A stretch of DNA of 64,000 bases, from positions 25,787,029 to 25,851,028 of the forward strand of contig OX467083.1 in NCBI GenBank assembly GCA_950106755.1, given 5' to 3'. Below are positions 26,059-38,776 of this stretch, piece after piece; within the stretch, counting starts at the first letter, position 1; each line of letters begins with the position of its first letter. The notes beneath the pieces are model-generated. The model was not told where the DNA came from, did no database searches, and was given only the letters and a program-made list of their open reading frames with translations. This stretch comes from Climacium dendroides (taxonomy: Eukaryota; Streptophyta; Bryopsida; Hypnales; Climaciaceae). Both the position numbers and the translations under genes were made by a program.

Positions 26059-26740
26059 CTTGCCATGTATTATGGCTTCCACATCGCATTGTTTATATCG
26101 CAAGCAATAATATAGAATTGCATAATTCTTTGCAAAACCCTGGCACTCTTGGATTGTTACACAACTCATGCGTAATTCAGAATCTGTCCTCGTATGTTCG
26201 TTTTATGAAAAGGTCATGCCAATGACGCATGGCCAGCTGTGCCTTACTACCTTCGCCAGCTCTTCTTGGAGATGCTTGTGGCCCGGGGTTACTTTTCAGT
26301 AGTATATGTGTACGTTATGGTGCATGGCTGAAGCGTGTCTCGGTGGCACCATTGGCACTTTTGAAAGCGACTTCGAAATCATGAATACCATGAAATCGAA
26401 AAATCATAGGTGACACACTACTCATGCACGGCTTAAAGTGTGCAAATGCATCTGTGCCATACAAGAGCACACAAGAATGTTCCTTCCTTCACAGTGGACT
26501 AACCGATGTTTTAGAATTTTCGTCTCTGATCTCCCCGAGCAATTGGTTTGCAAGCATGTCTGCGATTTCAAGCAACGTCGTCGTTCTGTCCACGCTGGTT
26601 TTGATTACAGGTGATTCATGATCTCCTATTTTTAACGTTAAAAATTAACGAAGCGCTACAAGTCCAGCCGGCGGAATATTCCTGAAGTCCCTGAACAAGC
26701 AAGACTGCAAACCCAGTTGGAGGTTGTAACTTAAGTGGCT
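26059..26740. other. GNAT 3' region and BASS4 promoter region
   Basis: No gene is supported. The interval must hold the GNAT terminator and the carrier gene promoter. I see no clear TATA box. Confidence 0.5.
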
Positions 26741-29700
26741 ATGGCTTCCGTTCAATGTCTTCAGCGCCCTCTACTGACTTCCTCGTCTTCTTGCTTGTCT
26801 CCCTCGCATCGTCGTTTAGTTTTGCTGCGATGCTCCTCCGCGAGTGCTCATCCAGATGGTGTTTCCGGGAGGCAATTCCGAAGCTTGTCAATTCGGCAAA
26901 CTCGCTGGGTAGAGAATTTGGGCCGGCCTTATGCGGTACGGGCCTAGACGGAATACTCGTCAACAGATCTTGGATTTATGTGTGTATTCTTGGCTATGTG
27001 TGGAAAATCCATGGTATGCTTGGTGAATATGAGGAGAGTATGCCTATTGCTTAGGAAAACAGAAATTGCAGATTCTGCTCTCCCTGTGTCGTGACCTAAT
27101 TTTTCGCGAATCTATGTGGAGATAGCTATGAAGACTTTTTTTGTACAATTCTTTGCAGGGGAGACAGCAGGCTAGTCCTGACGACGGTGCGCAATTGGAG
27201 GATAGGGTGGCTGCTGCCGTGAAATGGATTCAGGACTTTGCTACTGCAAACTTCTTGCCTCTGGGTGAGATTCTGTGTTAGCATGAGCTTTGTGTTTTAA
27301 CCTTTTGAAAGACCAAACAACCACTTTTTTTGGTTTCATATTTTTTAGCATTTTGAAGAGTTCATATGGAGATATTCATTTGTCCAAAAAAATAATTTTC
27401 TGAACCAATACATGCAATGTTGTTGCCTAAGTCTAGGAATATAAATTTTGTCCCCATTTGAATTTTATTCCCTGCAGTATTAGAAATGGAAATATTCATT
27501 ATGAACAGGTGAGTCCATGGTCTTTAAAGGGTTAAGGGAGTATAAGTGGTACTTGTCATAGGATGTCTTCCTGCATGACTTCCAATGCATAACAGAGAAT
27601 GGGTGATGCTGCGACAGCCTTACTTGCGGGAGTTTCAGCGGGATTGATTTTCCCACGGCCTGGTCAAATCGCACAGCAATGGGGCCTTTCAAGATTTAGC
27701 ACTTCTGGAATATTCTTGATCTCTGGTATGCTTGCTAAGACCGGCGCAAGCTCAACATCAATGGGTTCCTCTATCACTAACCTGCTTAACATGCTGTCGA
27801 CCAAGTTGTACGATCACAAATAAATTCTTCAGAATGGTGCATTCGAGATCAACTGCTCTCTTTTGCTGATATTTCTCGCTTGCACTGGGCAACCAGGTTT
27901 GACTTTGAAAACTGGAGATGTGCTGCAGGCAGCCAGTGCGTGGCCTGCTCTGTTGTTTGGCATGGTAAGCCATGGCTTACCACTTTGGGCAGTGTCCATT
28001 TTCCGTATTCTGTGCTTTCTGGATCTGGCAGACATTGGACTTCACTGTATGATTCATTCAATCGATTCCCCTAATTTCTACTACCCCTAAAAACTGATTT
28101 TCAAGGTTTCTAGTGGTCTTAGGAGTTCGTGTTTTGGCGAGATTTGGGCATGCTATTTGCGTTTAATCATATCGGTTAGTTCGTCACCGAAAAATGAAAT
28201 CATTCTAAACTAGACTGAATGATTTTTAAGAATCCAGATACTTGATGAACTCTATCGCAGCACATCACATTACGTGTTGTGTCGCCACTTATGATGCTGT
28301 TGCAGGTTTCAATTTTGTTCATCACACCCTTGGCTGCTATTCCAATCTTACACTTCCAGCTGACTCCTAAAGAGCTTGTCACAGGTACGTATTTTCTTAC
28401 AACTAGGTCTCTTTAGTCCTGTCATGTTCATGCTTGGCGTTAGTGGAAGTGGTTTACACATCTTTGGAACCAGATTGTTACTGTAGACATGACATGACGT
28501 CCAGGTGTGAAAGAATGCTATTCTGCGTTCGAAGCCAACCTTTTTTTGCATTTTAGAGAGCTTGACACGCACTGTGCAGGGCTTGCAATTTTCTGTTGTG
28601 TACCTACGACCCTCTCTAGCGGTGTATCTCTATCTCAGGTATGATGTGCTTCCTTTGAACATCCTGAATATTTTACTGGCAATGACGGGGGGGACCTTCA
28701 GAAATCATTATCATTGAAACGACGTGTGCATGAGTGACAGCTTGCGGGAGCAAACACTGCATTGGCTTTGGCTCTAACTGTATCAACAAATCTTGTGGGA
28801 ATTTTCACTGTAAGCAACTTATGCTAATTGTACTGTGTACTTTTGATGTTTCTTGCGGTCCAAGTCTAGCTTGTAAGTTCTGGTAGTCTTGTTATTACAC
28901 CTGCCAAGATGTGGAGTGTTTCAGACCTTTGGTGTATATACAGTTTGGGAGTCCTTTATTTCTTTGCTTTATCTAATAATGAAGTCTTACTGGATGCAGT
29001 TGCCGTTTATGCTCTCTTCATTGGTTGGTCGGAATGTCGGAATTAAACTTCCAGCAGGCCCTCTTTTAAAAGCCTTGGTGGAGTCGTTACTTGTACCACT
29101 TCTTCTAGGAAAGGTAAGAACTTCTTGAGTGGTACATCTGTTAGTTTAGACCTAAATGGTATGTGCTTGAATTAACAAGAATGCAGCAAGATGGGAAGAG
29201 CAAGTTGAGGTTGATGTTCAATAGATGTAAGCTTATAATAAGTGTGGAAAAATGTCAAGGTAGAAATTGGAAGGAGCACAGGATGCATTTACTATTATGC
29301 CAGGTGTAGATAGTTGAAGGGTTTTCTCTCTAAGTTGGCAAAAATACAAAGCCGGGGAAAACAGGGAAGATTTTATCTCTGTTTCCTTTCGGACAATTTT
29401 GAGCTAATGTTGACTTGGACAAAGCGGCCTGATTACTTTGTGTTTCTTGTTTTGTTGCAGATGTTTCGGGAATTTTCTGGTTAGTGTATCTTCACTCTGC
29501 CGTTATATTTGTGGCAGTATTGCATTAAGTTGATATCATTGTTCGTGGTGACCTCGTCATTTTCTAAGTTATCCATTTTTCTGCATGTAACTTTGTTCTA
29601 TTTTGGCACGTTCATTTCATTGTGTTAAGTATTGCACATGTGGTGATCACGCAGGTTATGCGGGCTTCTTAGACGAAAATAAATTCTACTTCTCGATGAT

Positions 29701-31108
29701 AAGCAGTTCGCTGCTAGCCCTGGTGCGTGGTTTGCTTACCATCTAAGTGGAGACTTTGAGGAGGGCACACTACTTTATAACAGAAGCACTCGATATGATG
29801 ACTATTAATTAGGAGACGTGTTCCTCGAAAAAAACTATGGATGCCTGTAGTTAGTACATTGTTATTATGATGGTGCCTTCAAACGCTTGACTGGCACTGG
29901 TACAATATTTGCAGGCATGGAGAGAATATACGTTTTAGTATTATCTTATAATTTTGTTCCTACTGTAGCATGCAGTGTGGAGGCTTTCACAACTCTGTTG
30001 TGAATTGAACCTTCTTGAAATCATTTGAAGTGTCTGGTCGATTGCAGGTACCGTGGATGCAATCAAGCTGTTCGAGAGATATGCTGCTGCAGGTTAACCC
30101 AATTCAGTTACTGGCTGCTATCTCTGGTGGCATGTAGGTATTCTTATCGCATGTGCTTATTCAAGTTTCACCCCTAATGGTTGACATCTACACCGTGGTT
30201 CTTCAGATTATTTTTCAACTGAATCTTAATTGACATAACATTTTTTAGCCCTTGAAACCTGCAACATGTGTTTTGAGAACCAGAATCCACACCGCATTTT
30301 GACATGATTTTGGTACTCAATTTAATAGGTTTTCTAAACTTGAATATTATTAAGCATCGTTCTATTTCCCGTACAATTTCTATCGGCTCTTACTATGTTA
30401 CTTTAGATAGACATTTGATAGAAGTAAAATGATGGATTCAGACTTTGGGTGCAGCAGTGAGCCCCTCTGAAGAATATTACGGAGTGCTGGTGATGCTTCT
30501 GTGATTGTGTTGCTTTATTTGTTTCATGAAATCTGATGTCGGAACTTGCAGAGTCCTACATGCAGTTTATATTTTATGGAATACTGGGGTGATGTGGTTC
30601 TTGCCTGCGTACTGGGGTAGCAAGGGTGGTAACCAAGTCGCTGCATCAAGAGCAGTGATTCTTGTGGCCAGCCAGGTACTTTTTGTTGTTGTTCACACAG
30701 CAGAATTTTTTCCTCAACTGTTCGTAAAGAGTTGGAATTTTCTGCTTTAACAACCGGTTTTGACCTTCATGCAGAAAACGTTGCCAGTCATTGTAGCAGT
30801 GGTGGCAAATCTTAATGGAGCTCTGGGAGAAGCAGGATTGCTGGTGCTACCCTGTATTGCCACACATCTAAGTCAGGTCAGTAGAAGTTGAATTAATGCA
30901 ACTTTGCCATCAAACCCAAAGCTGAATTTACATCTTGATGCAAGTTACAGTACACCTTGACTGAGGTTTATAGGTAATCTCTCAGTGTATTGCTTTAATC
31001 CATTCTGAATTTGTTGAATGAATTTGTATGTTGCAGATCATTTTTGACTCGGTATTAGTCAGTTACTGGCTGGGCGGTGACCAATCTGCCAAAATTCTTC
31101 CTGAATGA
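26741..31108 (+). CDS. BASS4: Plastid sodium/metabolite carrier, BASS4 / SLC10A7-like
   Basis: This is a bile-acid/sodium symporter-fold membrane carrier, predicted for the plastid envelope; its substrate is not established. Fourteen exons join in phase to 422 residues: 26741-26935, 27159-27264, 27618-27725, 27897-27964, 28306-28384, 28580-28638, 28741-28809, 29000-29113, 29461-29479, 29655-29722, 30048-30133, 30552-30675, 30775-30876 and 31037-31108. The first exon encodes a Ser/Arg-rich transit-like peptide (LLTSSSSCLSPSHRRLVLL). Family landmarks follow: FSTSGIFLISGLTLKTGDVL, LTPKELVTGLAIFCCVPTTL, SSGVSLSQLAGANTALALAL, VSTNLVGIFT, KLPAGPLLKALVESLLVPLL, AVYILWNT and KTLPVIVAVVANLNG. About nine or ten hydrophobic segments are visible. 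The ninth exon is only 19 nt. The gene looks intact. Confidence 0.9.
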
Positions 31109-32049
31109 AGTGATGTCAGAAATACCAGAAGTGTCAATATTAAGACAGCACTCCTTAGATTTTCCATTCAATAGCATTAATTTATGATTCCCACCTTACA
31201 CCCCCATGTTGCCCCCTCATAAGGTGGCAGGCTCAGAAAGCGTGCATCTAAGGGAAGAAACACTCCTGTGCAAAAACGGGTGGACCCAAAGACTTTTTCT
31301 TTTTTTCTTTTCTTTTTTAGAGAAAGAGAAATGAGGAATACAACAGTGCAAATTTTAATTTTAATTTTCTTGACTTGGAATGAATAAGACATGATTTTCC
31401 AAATTCAAAAGTGCCTAGCTAGGTAGGTCCCTATTAGTGCTCATAGGTACAATTGTAATGAATCAAAACATGCCTTTGAATGGAGCCAATGAGTTTAACC
31501 CCTAAAGGATTTTGACTATGTTTTCACCAAAAATGCTCCAAAACTGCCATTTCTAGTACAAGTACCAAATTTTTGAAAAAAAAATCATTTTTGATACATT
31601 TAACTGTAGGATCTTATATTACTTTGGTTTTAGAATATGTTGAAAGATTTTCTGAAATTTTCAGCGTGTAGATTGCAAGATACTAGTGTTTGAAGTAACA
31701 AAAATCCTTTTTTTGTCCCTGCAAAAAACCGGGCAGCTGCACTTCTTAAGGTCAAATCATTATGAAAAAATGTTCAAAATGGTGGTTACTCTTTGGATTC
31801 ATTTTTCAAGGCAAGTTGGCTACATGCTTGAAAATTTTCAAATCATTTGGAATTGTACAAAATATAGGAAAAAAATAGAAAGTACAAAGAAGTAGAGAAT
31901 GATTCAAAATACAAAATTGTTAACAATTTATTTATGAAATTAAAAAATGCCAATCCCAATGGTTGTAATGTTTTAATAAACAATCTACATCCAATTATTT
32001 TATTTTATTTCAAAAATATTGAGAATTGAGTTAAATAAAGGACTTCAAA

Positions 32050-32400
32050 GTTTATTTTAGAGTAGAGATTCCATAACTACGTTCAAACTACCCACAACTA
32101 AAACTCTTCATAACTTTCATCTCACTAATCAAAATGGATTGATTCAAAGATACCCAATTTCAAGTTTTATTTTTTTTAAAAGTGATTTTCGAAGAAGTTA
32201 TTTTTTGGCCGGACTGCCCGTTGGATAAAGAAAACTACATATTAAGCAATAACTTCTTAACCATATAGTCAAAAGTTATGAAAATTGTTGAGCCTTAAAG
32301 CTACTCTTTGGGCACATGTTGTGTGAAAATTTCAATGAAAAAAAATGAAAATTCCATTCGTAGTGAGCTGTTCCAAATCGCTATGTTGCCAAAAAACGCC
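32050..32400 (+). repeat. Dispersed repeat, copy B
   Basis: This is the second copy of the segment at 20230-20590, with the same order of blocks from GTAGAGATTCCATA through CAAATCGCTATGTTGC. Confidence 0.65.
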
Positions 32401-32888
32401 ATCATTACAAAAAAATTGGCCCTCTAGAAGGTTGTTAAGAAGATTTGTTGACTGTCACTACAAAATGTAGTGATTTTCAGAAGTGCACTATTCCCCTGTA
32501 CCCGCTCAATTTGAAAGACGGGCAGTGCACGATCAGGCTCAAGAAAGGACTGTTTAGATGAAATCGCAAATCCTACTGGCCCCACAAGTCCGGAATTCCT
32601 AAACCATACTAACAACAATTGATTCACTTCTACACATCAAATTCAATAACAATAAGAACCACCTTCCCTTACACAAAATGATGAGGAATATTTCACACCA
32701 TTTCATCCCAAGACGATATGATGTAAAAATATTCTACACTCATTGAAACTAATGCTTTAGTTTCCTCATCATGAGTTGAACACTTTTCATGATTTGTGAG
32801 TCAAGAGTGAGAAGACAAATCTTTATATACATTTGGAGTGGTACGAAGTAAAGCAAACAATGAGGGATAAATAAATTAAGTTAGTAGG

Positions 32889-33320
32889 AGCTCAACCGCT
32901 CATAGGAAAGTCTAATTAAAGCAAAAATTTTATTTAAAGTAAAATTTCAGGCCTCATTTAGTCATAGTAAAATAGAAAATTTCAAAAAACTTTGGACTAA
33001 AAAACTTTGGTAAATCTATATAAATTTCATCTTCAAAAATCCGTTTCATATTTCAAGACTCCAATCAAAAGTTATGGACATTTCAAAGAAGGGTTGGAAG
33101 GGACATTTTACATCTTGAAACATCCTCTTTAAATTTTGTCCATAACTTTTGATTGAAGACTTGAAATATAAAACTGATTTTTGGAGATGAAATTTAAATA
33201 GATTTTCCAACTTTTTTTAGTCCAAATTTTTTTGACAAAAGTTCTTCTATAATGACTAAATGAAGTCTAAAATTCTACGTAAACATAATTTTGACATTTT
33301 GACAATAAGCGGTTTAGCAC
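32889..33320. mobile_element. Long fold-back (MITE-like) element, copy 1
   Basis: The left arm (to about 33085) and right arm (from about 33130) are reverse complements over roughly 150-190 bases with modest divergence. Paired blocks include CATTTAGTCAT, TTTGGACTAAAAAA and CAATCAAAAGTTATGGAC. The termini are related to GAG(TG)CTAAACCGCT. No coding sequence is present. The inner arm sequences are shared with the element at 35766. Confidence 0.7.
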
Positions 33321-35765
33321 TCATTTTCAAATTATCCCATATCCTTTGAGGATTCACGATGAAAACTCAATTTCAATATAAAATGACATCTCCAACCTTC
33401 ACTCCCTCAAATGTTTCCTATTGAATTCCTTCATAGGTCTCCCCAATTATTTTTTGGATGGCTTAAATGACATTGGGATTTTGATTCAAAGGGTTCTCAT
33501 GGTGCTTGGCATATCATCTTAATGTTTCTTTGAATATTTGGTTGATTGGTCTAAGATTTAGAAGGGAAAAAATGTAAACCATATGTCTACGGCCACTGAC
33601 AGTCCTGACATGCGGGGAATTAAAGAACTTTTTGAACTTTCCAAAGTTGTGGTGGCACAAGTAGTGCCAACTCGGACATGCACGGGTAGTCAACGGGCTG
33701 GTACTGTAAATCATTCCACTTCCCCAAGTTAGCAGCCCTCCCGTGGCCTCATTTTTTTTCTAATGTTGGTCCTTTAGGGATTAAGAATGATCCCAAACAT
33801 GCCTTTGAATGGATCCAGTGAATCTAAAAATGATCCATTGTACTGTACATTTTCATTCAATTCATTCCCCATTATAAATCAAAATTTATTGCAATTTCTA
33901 AATGCCCCCAAGGTCCTCACATAGTTTCAAGTCCAATTCAAAGTGCTATAACTTTTGCATTCAATGTCCAAATTCAATAAAACTTGTTGGAAAATTTTCA
34001 CTCTCTCTTCTAGTTTATTTAGTAAAATTTTCAAATCAATCCAAGATGTACTTATTTTTTGGAAGCCAATCAAAGTTCATAGGTTCAATTTGAGTACACC
34101 AAATTGAACCTTTTCTCCTTTTACTCTAGTTATTGTGGTAAAAATTTCATGTCAATCCAAGTTGTTTTGAATATTTGGGAGCAATTCAAAGTTTAAAATC
34201 CTGACATTTTTGGATTATAGTGAACTTGAGAGGCTTGTTTCTTCTTCATATAGTGCCCAATATAGTGTCCATTTTCAATAAATTTTATTGGAAAAGTTGT
34301 GCATACTAGTCTAGTTTGTGTGGTTAAAATTTCATATCAATTCAAGAATTCATGAGTGATTGACAATTGTTTTAGTAGAAGGAAGTTGGACCTCAGACAT
34401 GTTTTTTGCAACTTGTTTTGACATTTCAAATTCATTTTGCAGACCTCACCAAATTCAGGACTTTATTATGAACAAAAATCATACATGATAATGACCCATA
34501 TCACCTGCTCAATAGCCTAAAACCACACAAAGTCACTTCCATTTCTACAACCCTATGCACTGTTTTAAGCACTTTTGTAGGGGTGGTTCTTAATGCCCGC
34601 TTGGTTTCTAGACCTTCTCTTATAGTCCAAATATTCAAGATCCTTACTTTTATAGTAAGGTAGAACTATCCAAACTACATAGATTTGCTATCTAGGTACT
34701 TTGGAAAAGCTATTTGTCAATTCTCATATTTTTCAGAGATTGAATTGTTTGAGAAAAGTCAATTGCAAAAAGAATGAAGACATTTCGACAAGAATTGAAT
34801 TTTTTGTAATTTTTCAAAGCTAAAATGTAAAACTATGAGTAGACCCTTGTTGAAACATACCCAGCCCATTGTTGAAGTGTAGGTTGATGTATCTACTTTC
34901 CAAGTGCATTGCCATCATAATGAAGGATTAATAAGATTGTGGTAATAGATGGGTTAGTGTCAGAAATGGGAGGAACTTGTTGGTAGCGAAATTGGGTAAA
35001 TGGTGGTATTGGGTAGTTCCACCTTATTTGAGAATTTATGAATATTTCTACATTCAATAATGGGATCAATGTCACAACGCTGTGACAAAAGCAATGTTTT
35101 ATGAATGCAAAATATGACTATAGTGAGTTGTAAAATAAAAAAATATGACTCGCAGAAATCACTGTAGATGACTTGGAATATGACTGACTCTAGTAGTTTA
35201 AAAGTAGTCGCTTCAAACATTAGTCATATTGGCAGTCATATGGATTGAAGGGTATAAATACCTATATTTAGTTATAGTAAGCCAACATGGCGTATATTTT
35301 GACTATCATAGGGGGGGCTTGACTTTTTCTTGAGTTGCCTGGGCAAACAAAAAAGTCCTACGTGAAATATGACTATGGTGAGTCATATTTTTTGATGACG
35401 TGGAATATGACCGTACATCACAAAGTTCCCCTGTCACAATTTGTCAATATTAATCATACGATTATTGTCGGGCATTGTTTTCATGTTACATTCATTCATT
35501 TGATAATATTGTTACAATACAAAATTGCCTTTCATGATTAGAGTGTAGTTTAGGCATATCATTCATATTTGAGTTTGAAGTGTTAAAGTTGCACGATAAC
35601 TATACTTGACAAAATATGCATGATTTCAGTGGTTTAGTGATGGGCTACTAACTTCATGCAACATTTGTACTTATTTAAGACATATGAAGTTAGTGCAATA
35701 ATCACACAACATCAAGTCCATGCATAGTTATTGCACTAACATTGCATTTTTTAATCTTTTAGTAC

Positions 35766-36190
35766 TAAGTCAATTGAAAAGCAGGAATTGTATTCAAAGT
35801 AAAAATTCTGACCTCATTTAAGCATAGTAGAAAAAAATTCTTGAAAAACTTTAAACTAAGAAAAGTTGTGAAATTGAGCCATACTTCATCTCCAAAAATC
35901 CGTTTGACATTTCAAGTCTCTAATCAAAAGTTATAGACAAATTTCAGAGAGGCATTGGAAGGGAATTTTTTTTGACAATTTCTAATGCTTCTCTGAAATT
36001 TGTTCATAACTTTTGATTGAAGACTTTAAATGTCAAACGAATTTTTGTAGATGAAACATGGCTTAATTAATAACCTTTTCTTAGTTCAAAGTTTTTCAAA
36101 AAAAGTTACTCTACTATGCTTAAATGAGGTCTGAAATTATGGTTTTAACTTAATTCCTGTATTTTCAAGTTGACAATGAGTGGTCAACCA
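35766..36190. mobile_element. Long fold-back (MITE-like) element, copy 2
   Basis: The arms pair over about 180 bases. Examples are GACCTCATTTAAGCATAGTA against TACTATGCTTAAATGAGGTC, and CTAATCAAAAGTTATAGACA against its near complement. The inner sequence (CAAAAATCCGTTTGACATTT, AATCAAAAGTTAT) matches the element at 32889-33320, so the two are one family. Confidence 0.7.
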
Positions 36191-36889
36191 AGCCTCTCAT
36201 CTTTAAGTTATCCCATATGCTTTGAGTGGTCATGACAGACAATGAATTTTAATATAAAAAGAACCTCTTCACTCTCCGATCTCACCAAGTGCCATTGGAG
36301 TGAATCTATCATCATGTTGTCAAGTTTTTTGTTAGCCTGGTCATGGATTTAATTCAAATATTTGGTGCGGTTGTACATTTCTATCACTACATCATCAAGT
36401 TTCTTGTTGGTCTAGTCATGGATTTAGTTCAACATTTGGTGCAATTATATAGATGTAAATTATAATTTATTAGATTGTACTAATTGGTTAATAAACAAAA
36501 TGAAATAAATTTAATTAAGAAAAAAATTACTGCCTATTAGAAAGGTGATCAACAATTACACATTGACAATATTTTTCAAATAGCGATAACATTTAATAAG
36601 AGTCACTCCAGTACAAATAGCAATGACGTTATTGTCATGAATTTTTCGTGTACTTCAACATAGATAAAATACACGACAAAGATAATAGTTTTTTGTGCAA
36701 AATTTGTGTCATTAGTACACCTGCGATTATCGTATAGAGGTCACATAGTTAATACAGATGAAAAAATAGTGCCACTTCTTTGCAGTAATCGTGTGCATTG
36801 TAACGATGCAATAACTTACAAATTAACGTATGCACCCATGAAATAATAGTAATTGCATGGTAACTGCTAACAATTCGTTGGGCCAGAAC

Positions 36890-37215
36890 TTTGAGATGTA
36901 GTGAATCATATTTTGCAGTAATGTGAAATATGGCTGCGGTGAATTATATTTTGCAGTGACATGGAATATGATTGCAAGGAGTCATATTTTTTGATGACAT
37001 GGAATATGACTACGATAAGTCATATTTTTTGTTCATGTAAAATGTGACTGCGGTGAGTCATATTTTTGAATGACATGGAATATGACTACAGTGAGTCATA
37101 TTTTTAGTAACGTGAAATATGACTTTTCCCAATCATATTTTTAAATGATGTATAAAACAATTCTTTTCAATCATATTTTTTGATGATTTGTAGAACGACT
37201 ATGTGTAGTCATACA
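36890..37215 (+). repeat. Tandem array of palindromic ATATGACT...AGTCATAT units
   Basis: About seven head-to-tail units of roughly 45-55 bp each contain (G/A)ATATGACT, a short spacer such as ACGATA or GCGGTG, then AGTCATATTTTT and a GA(C/T)(A/G)TGGA-type linker. Each unit is itself a short palindrome and copies differ by a few bases. Confidence 0.75.
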
Positions 37216-37734
37216 TCAACATAATTTAATAATTAAGTAAGAGAATCCATTTAATTAAAAATGAATACATATGATTTTTTAAATGGGCAAAAATTAATCA
37301 CATTAGAAAGTCAAATATAAGAAAAAATGTGATTTTTTTCAATAACATTTATTAGTTACTGACACAAAATATATTACAATGGCTCTTTATATATGTATAT
37401 TTCCACATACTTGTAGAATCTATATTCCAACAAAAATGTAAAGATGTTACCTCTTTTTTATTGCAAGTAGCCTTCAATAACTTCATTTCAACCTCCAATG
37501 CCTACAAGTATAAACAAGAAGGTTAGTTTTCAATAAATGAACAATATAATTCAAACTTCAAAGATTTAAAGTACTACAAAATATGTAGACATGTTTAAGA
37601 TAAAAAAAAGTTGTAATCATTATATATTCAAAAATTATAAATAGTAATAAAAAATAACAATGATGATAGAGGGACTAAGAAGCAAAAAGTAGCAAAAAAG
37701 AAGAAGCAAAAACTAAGCAACATTATGATTGCAA

Positions 37735-38100
37735 AATATGACTATGAGGCAAGAAGAAGCAAAACCTAAGAAGGAAGAGGAAACAAAAGTTAAAAGGCAA
37801 GAAGAAGCAAAACCTAAGATGGAAGAAAAAGCAAAATATAAGAAGCAAGAAGAAGCTAAAACTTAAAAAGGAAAAAGAAATAAAAGATAAAAGGCAAGAA
37901 GAAGCAAAACCTAAGAAAAAAGAAGAAGCAAAACCTAAGAAAAAAGAAGAAGCAAAACCTAAGTAGAAAGAAGAAGCAAAACCTAAGAAGCAAGAAGAAG
38001 TAAGAAGAAGAAAAACTTAAGAGGCAACAAGAAAGAAAACTTAAGAAGCAACAAAAAAAAAGAAAAAAGAAAAAAGAAAAAAGAAGGGGCAAAAAGAGGA
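37735..38100 (+). repeat. Purine-rich tandem repeat encoding Lys/Glu-type peptides
   Basis: Units of about 24-27 bp contain AAGAAGAAGCAAAACCTAAG. Read on the + strand they give repeats such as QEEAKPKK, interrupted by stops and frame changes. The minus-strand open frame is only Phe/Leu-rich low complexity. It is probably an expanded simple repeat or a relic of a charged-repeat protein. Confidence 0.7.
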
Positions 38101-38776
38101 GTGACTACAAAAAGTGGTGGTTAGGGTTTCAAAACCCTAATTTAGTGGTGGCTAGGATTTCAAAACCCTAAATTGGTGGCAACTACAAAAAAGTGACTTT
38201 CAAAAAATATGACTATAAAATATAACTGAGGAAAAATATGACTAGGTACTTTCGAAACATTTTCCCTACCCAAATTGTTTTGGGGCTGCCCTAAAAGAAA
38301 AAATCTTACTATTATGGAGATGTGATTGCAAAATATGACTAAACAAAAAAATATGACTAGAAAATATAACTGGATGTTCCCTAAATATGTTTCCTATTGT
38401 TTTCTATGAAGTATTTTGGTGTTCCCAATGGCCATACATTATACGGCCATAATGTATAAGGCTAAAATATGACTCGCAGTCATATTTGCAGTCATATTAT
38501 TTTTACCTTCAAAAATATGACTACAAGCAGTCACCAATCATCCTCAATTATAATTCTACAATCATAAAACACTGCCATTGTTGTAGTGAGTAATTTTCAA
38601 AGCATCAACTTATGAATGGCAAACATTTGATGCAATTCATGTGTGATGGTAATAGTTTATATGTATATGCATATATTGCACATGTTACAAATGACTTCTT
38701 GCATTTTCATAGTATTCATATATGATAGTACACAAATCAATTCAATTAATAGAAAGGATGCCAATGCAAATCTATT

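Larger units (their letters stand above)
31109..35070. other. Gene-free AT-rich repeat DNA after BASS4
   Basis: The first 100-200 bases are probably carrier 3' UTR. The rest is AT-rich with repeat segments listed separately (32050-32400, 32889-33320). The piece at 31500-31700 (CAAAACTGCCATTTCTA, then TAACTGTAGGATCTTATATT) is related to 42200-42320 on the same strand and to about 19990-20110 on the other strand. No protein gene is supported. Confidence 0.6.
35072..38589. mobile_element. Decayed repeat-rich block, possibly a CACTA-type element with subterminal repeats
   Basis: The motif AATATGACT or its complement AGTCATATT occurs dozens of times from 35103 to 38540 and is rare outside. The right edge, reverse complemented, begins CACTACAACAATGGCAGTGT. 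The left edge (CACAACGCTGTGACAAAAGC, then AATGTTTTATGAA) resembles its continuation loosely. Repeated subterminal motifs and a CACTA terminus are typical of En/Spm-type transposons, but no transposase is readable. The block also contains a fold-back element and a purine-rich repeat. Confidence 0.35.

Noticed and set aside
37856..38092. Minus-strand Phe/Leu-rich 78-codon frame
   Set aside because: It is the complement of an AAG-rich simple repeat. The hydrophobicity is a composition artefact and not a membrane protein.
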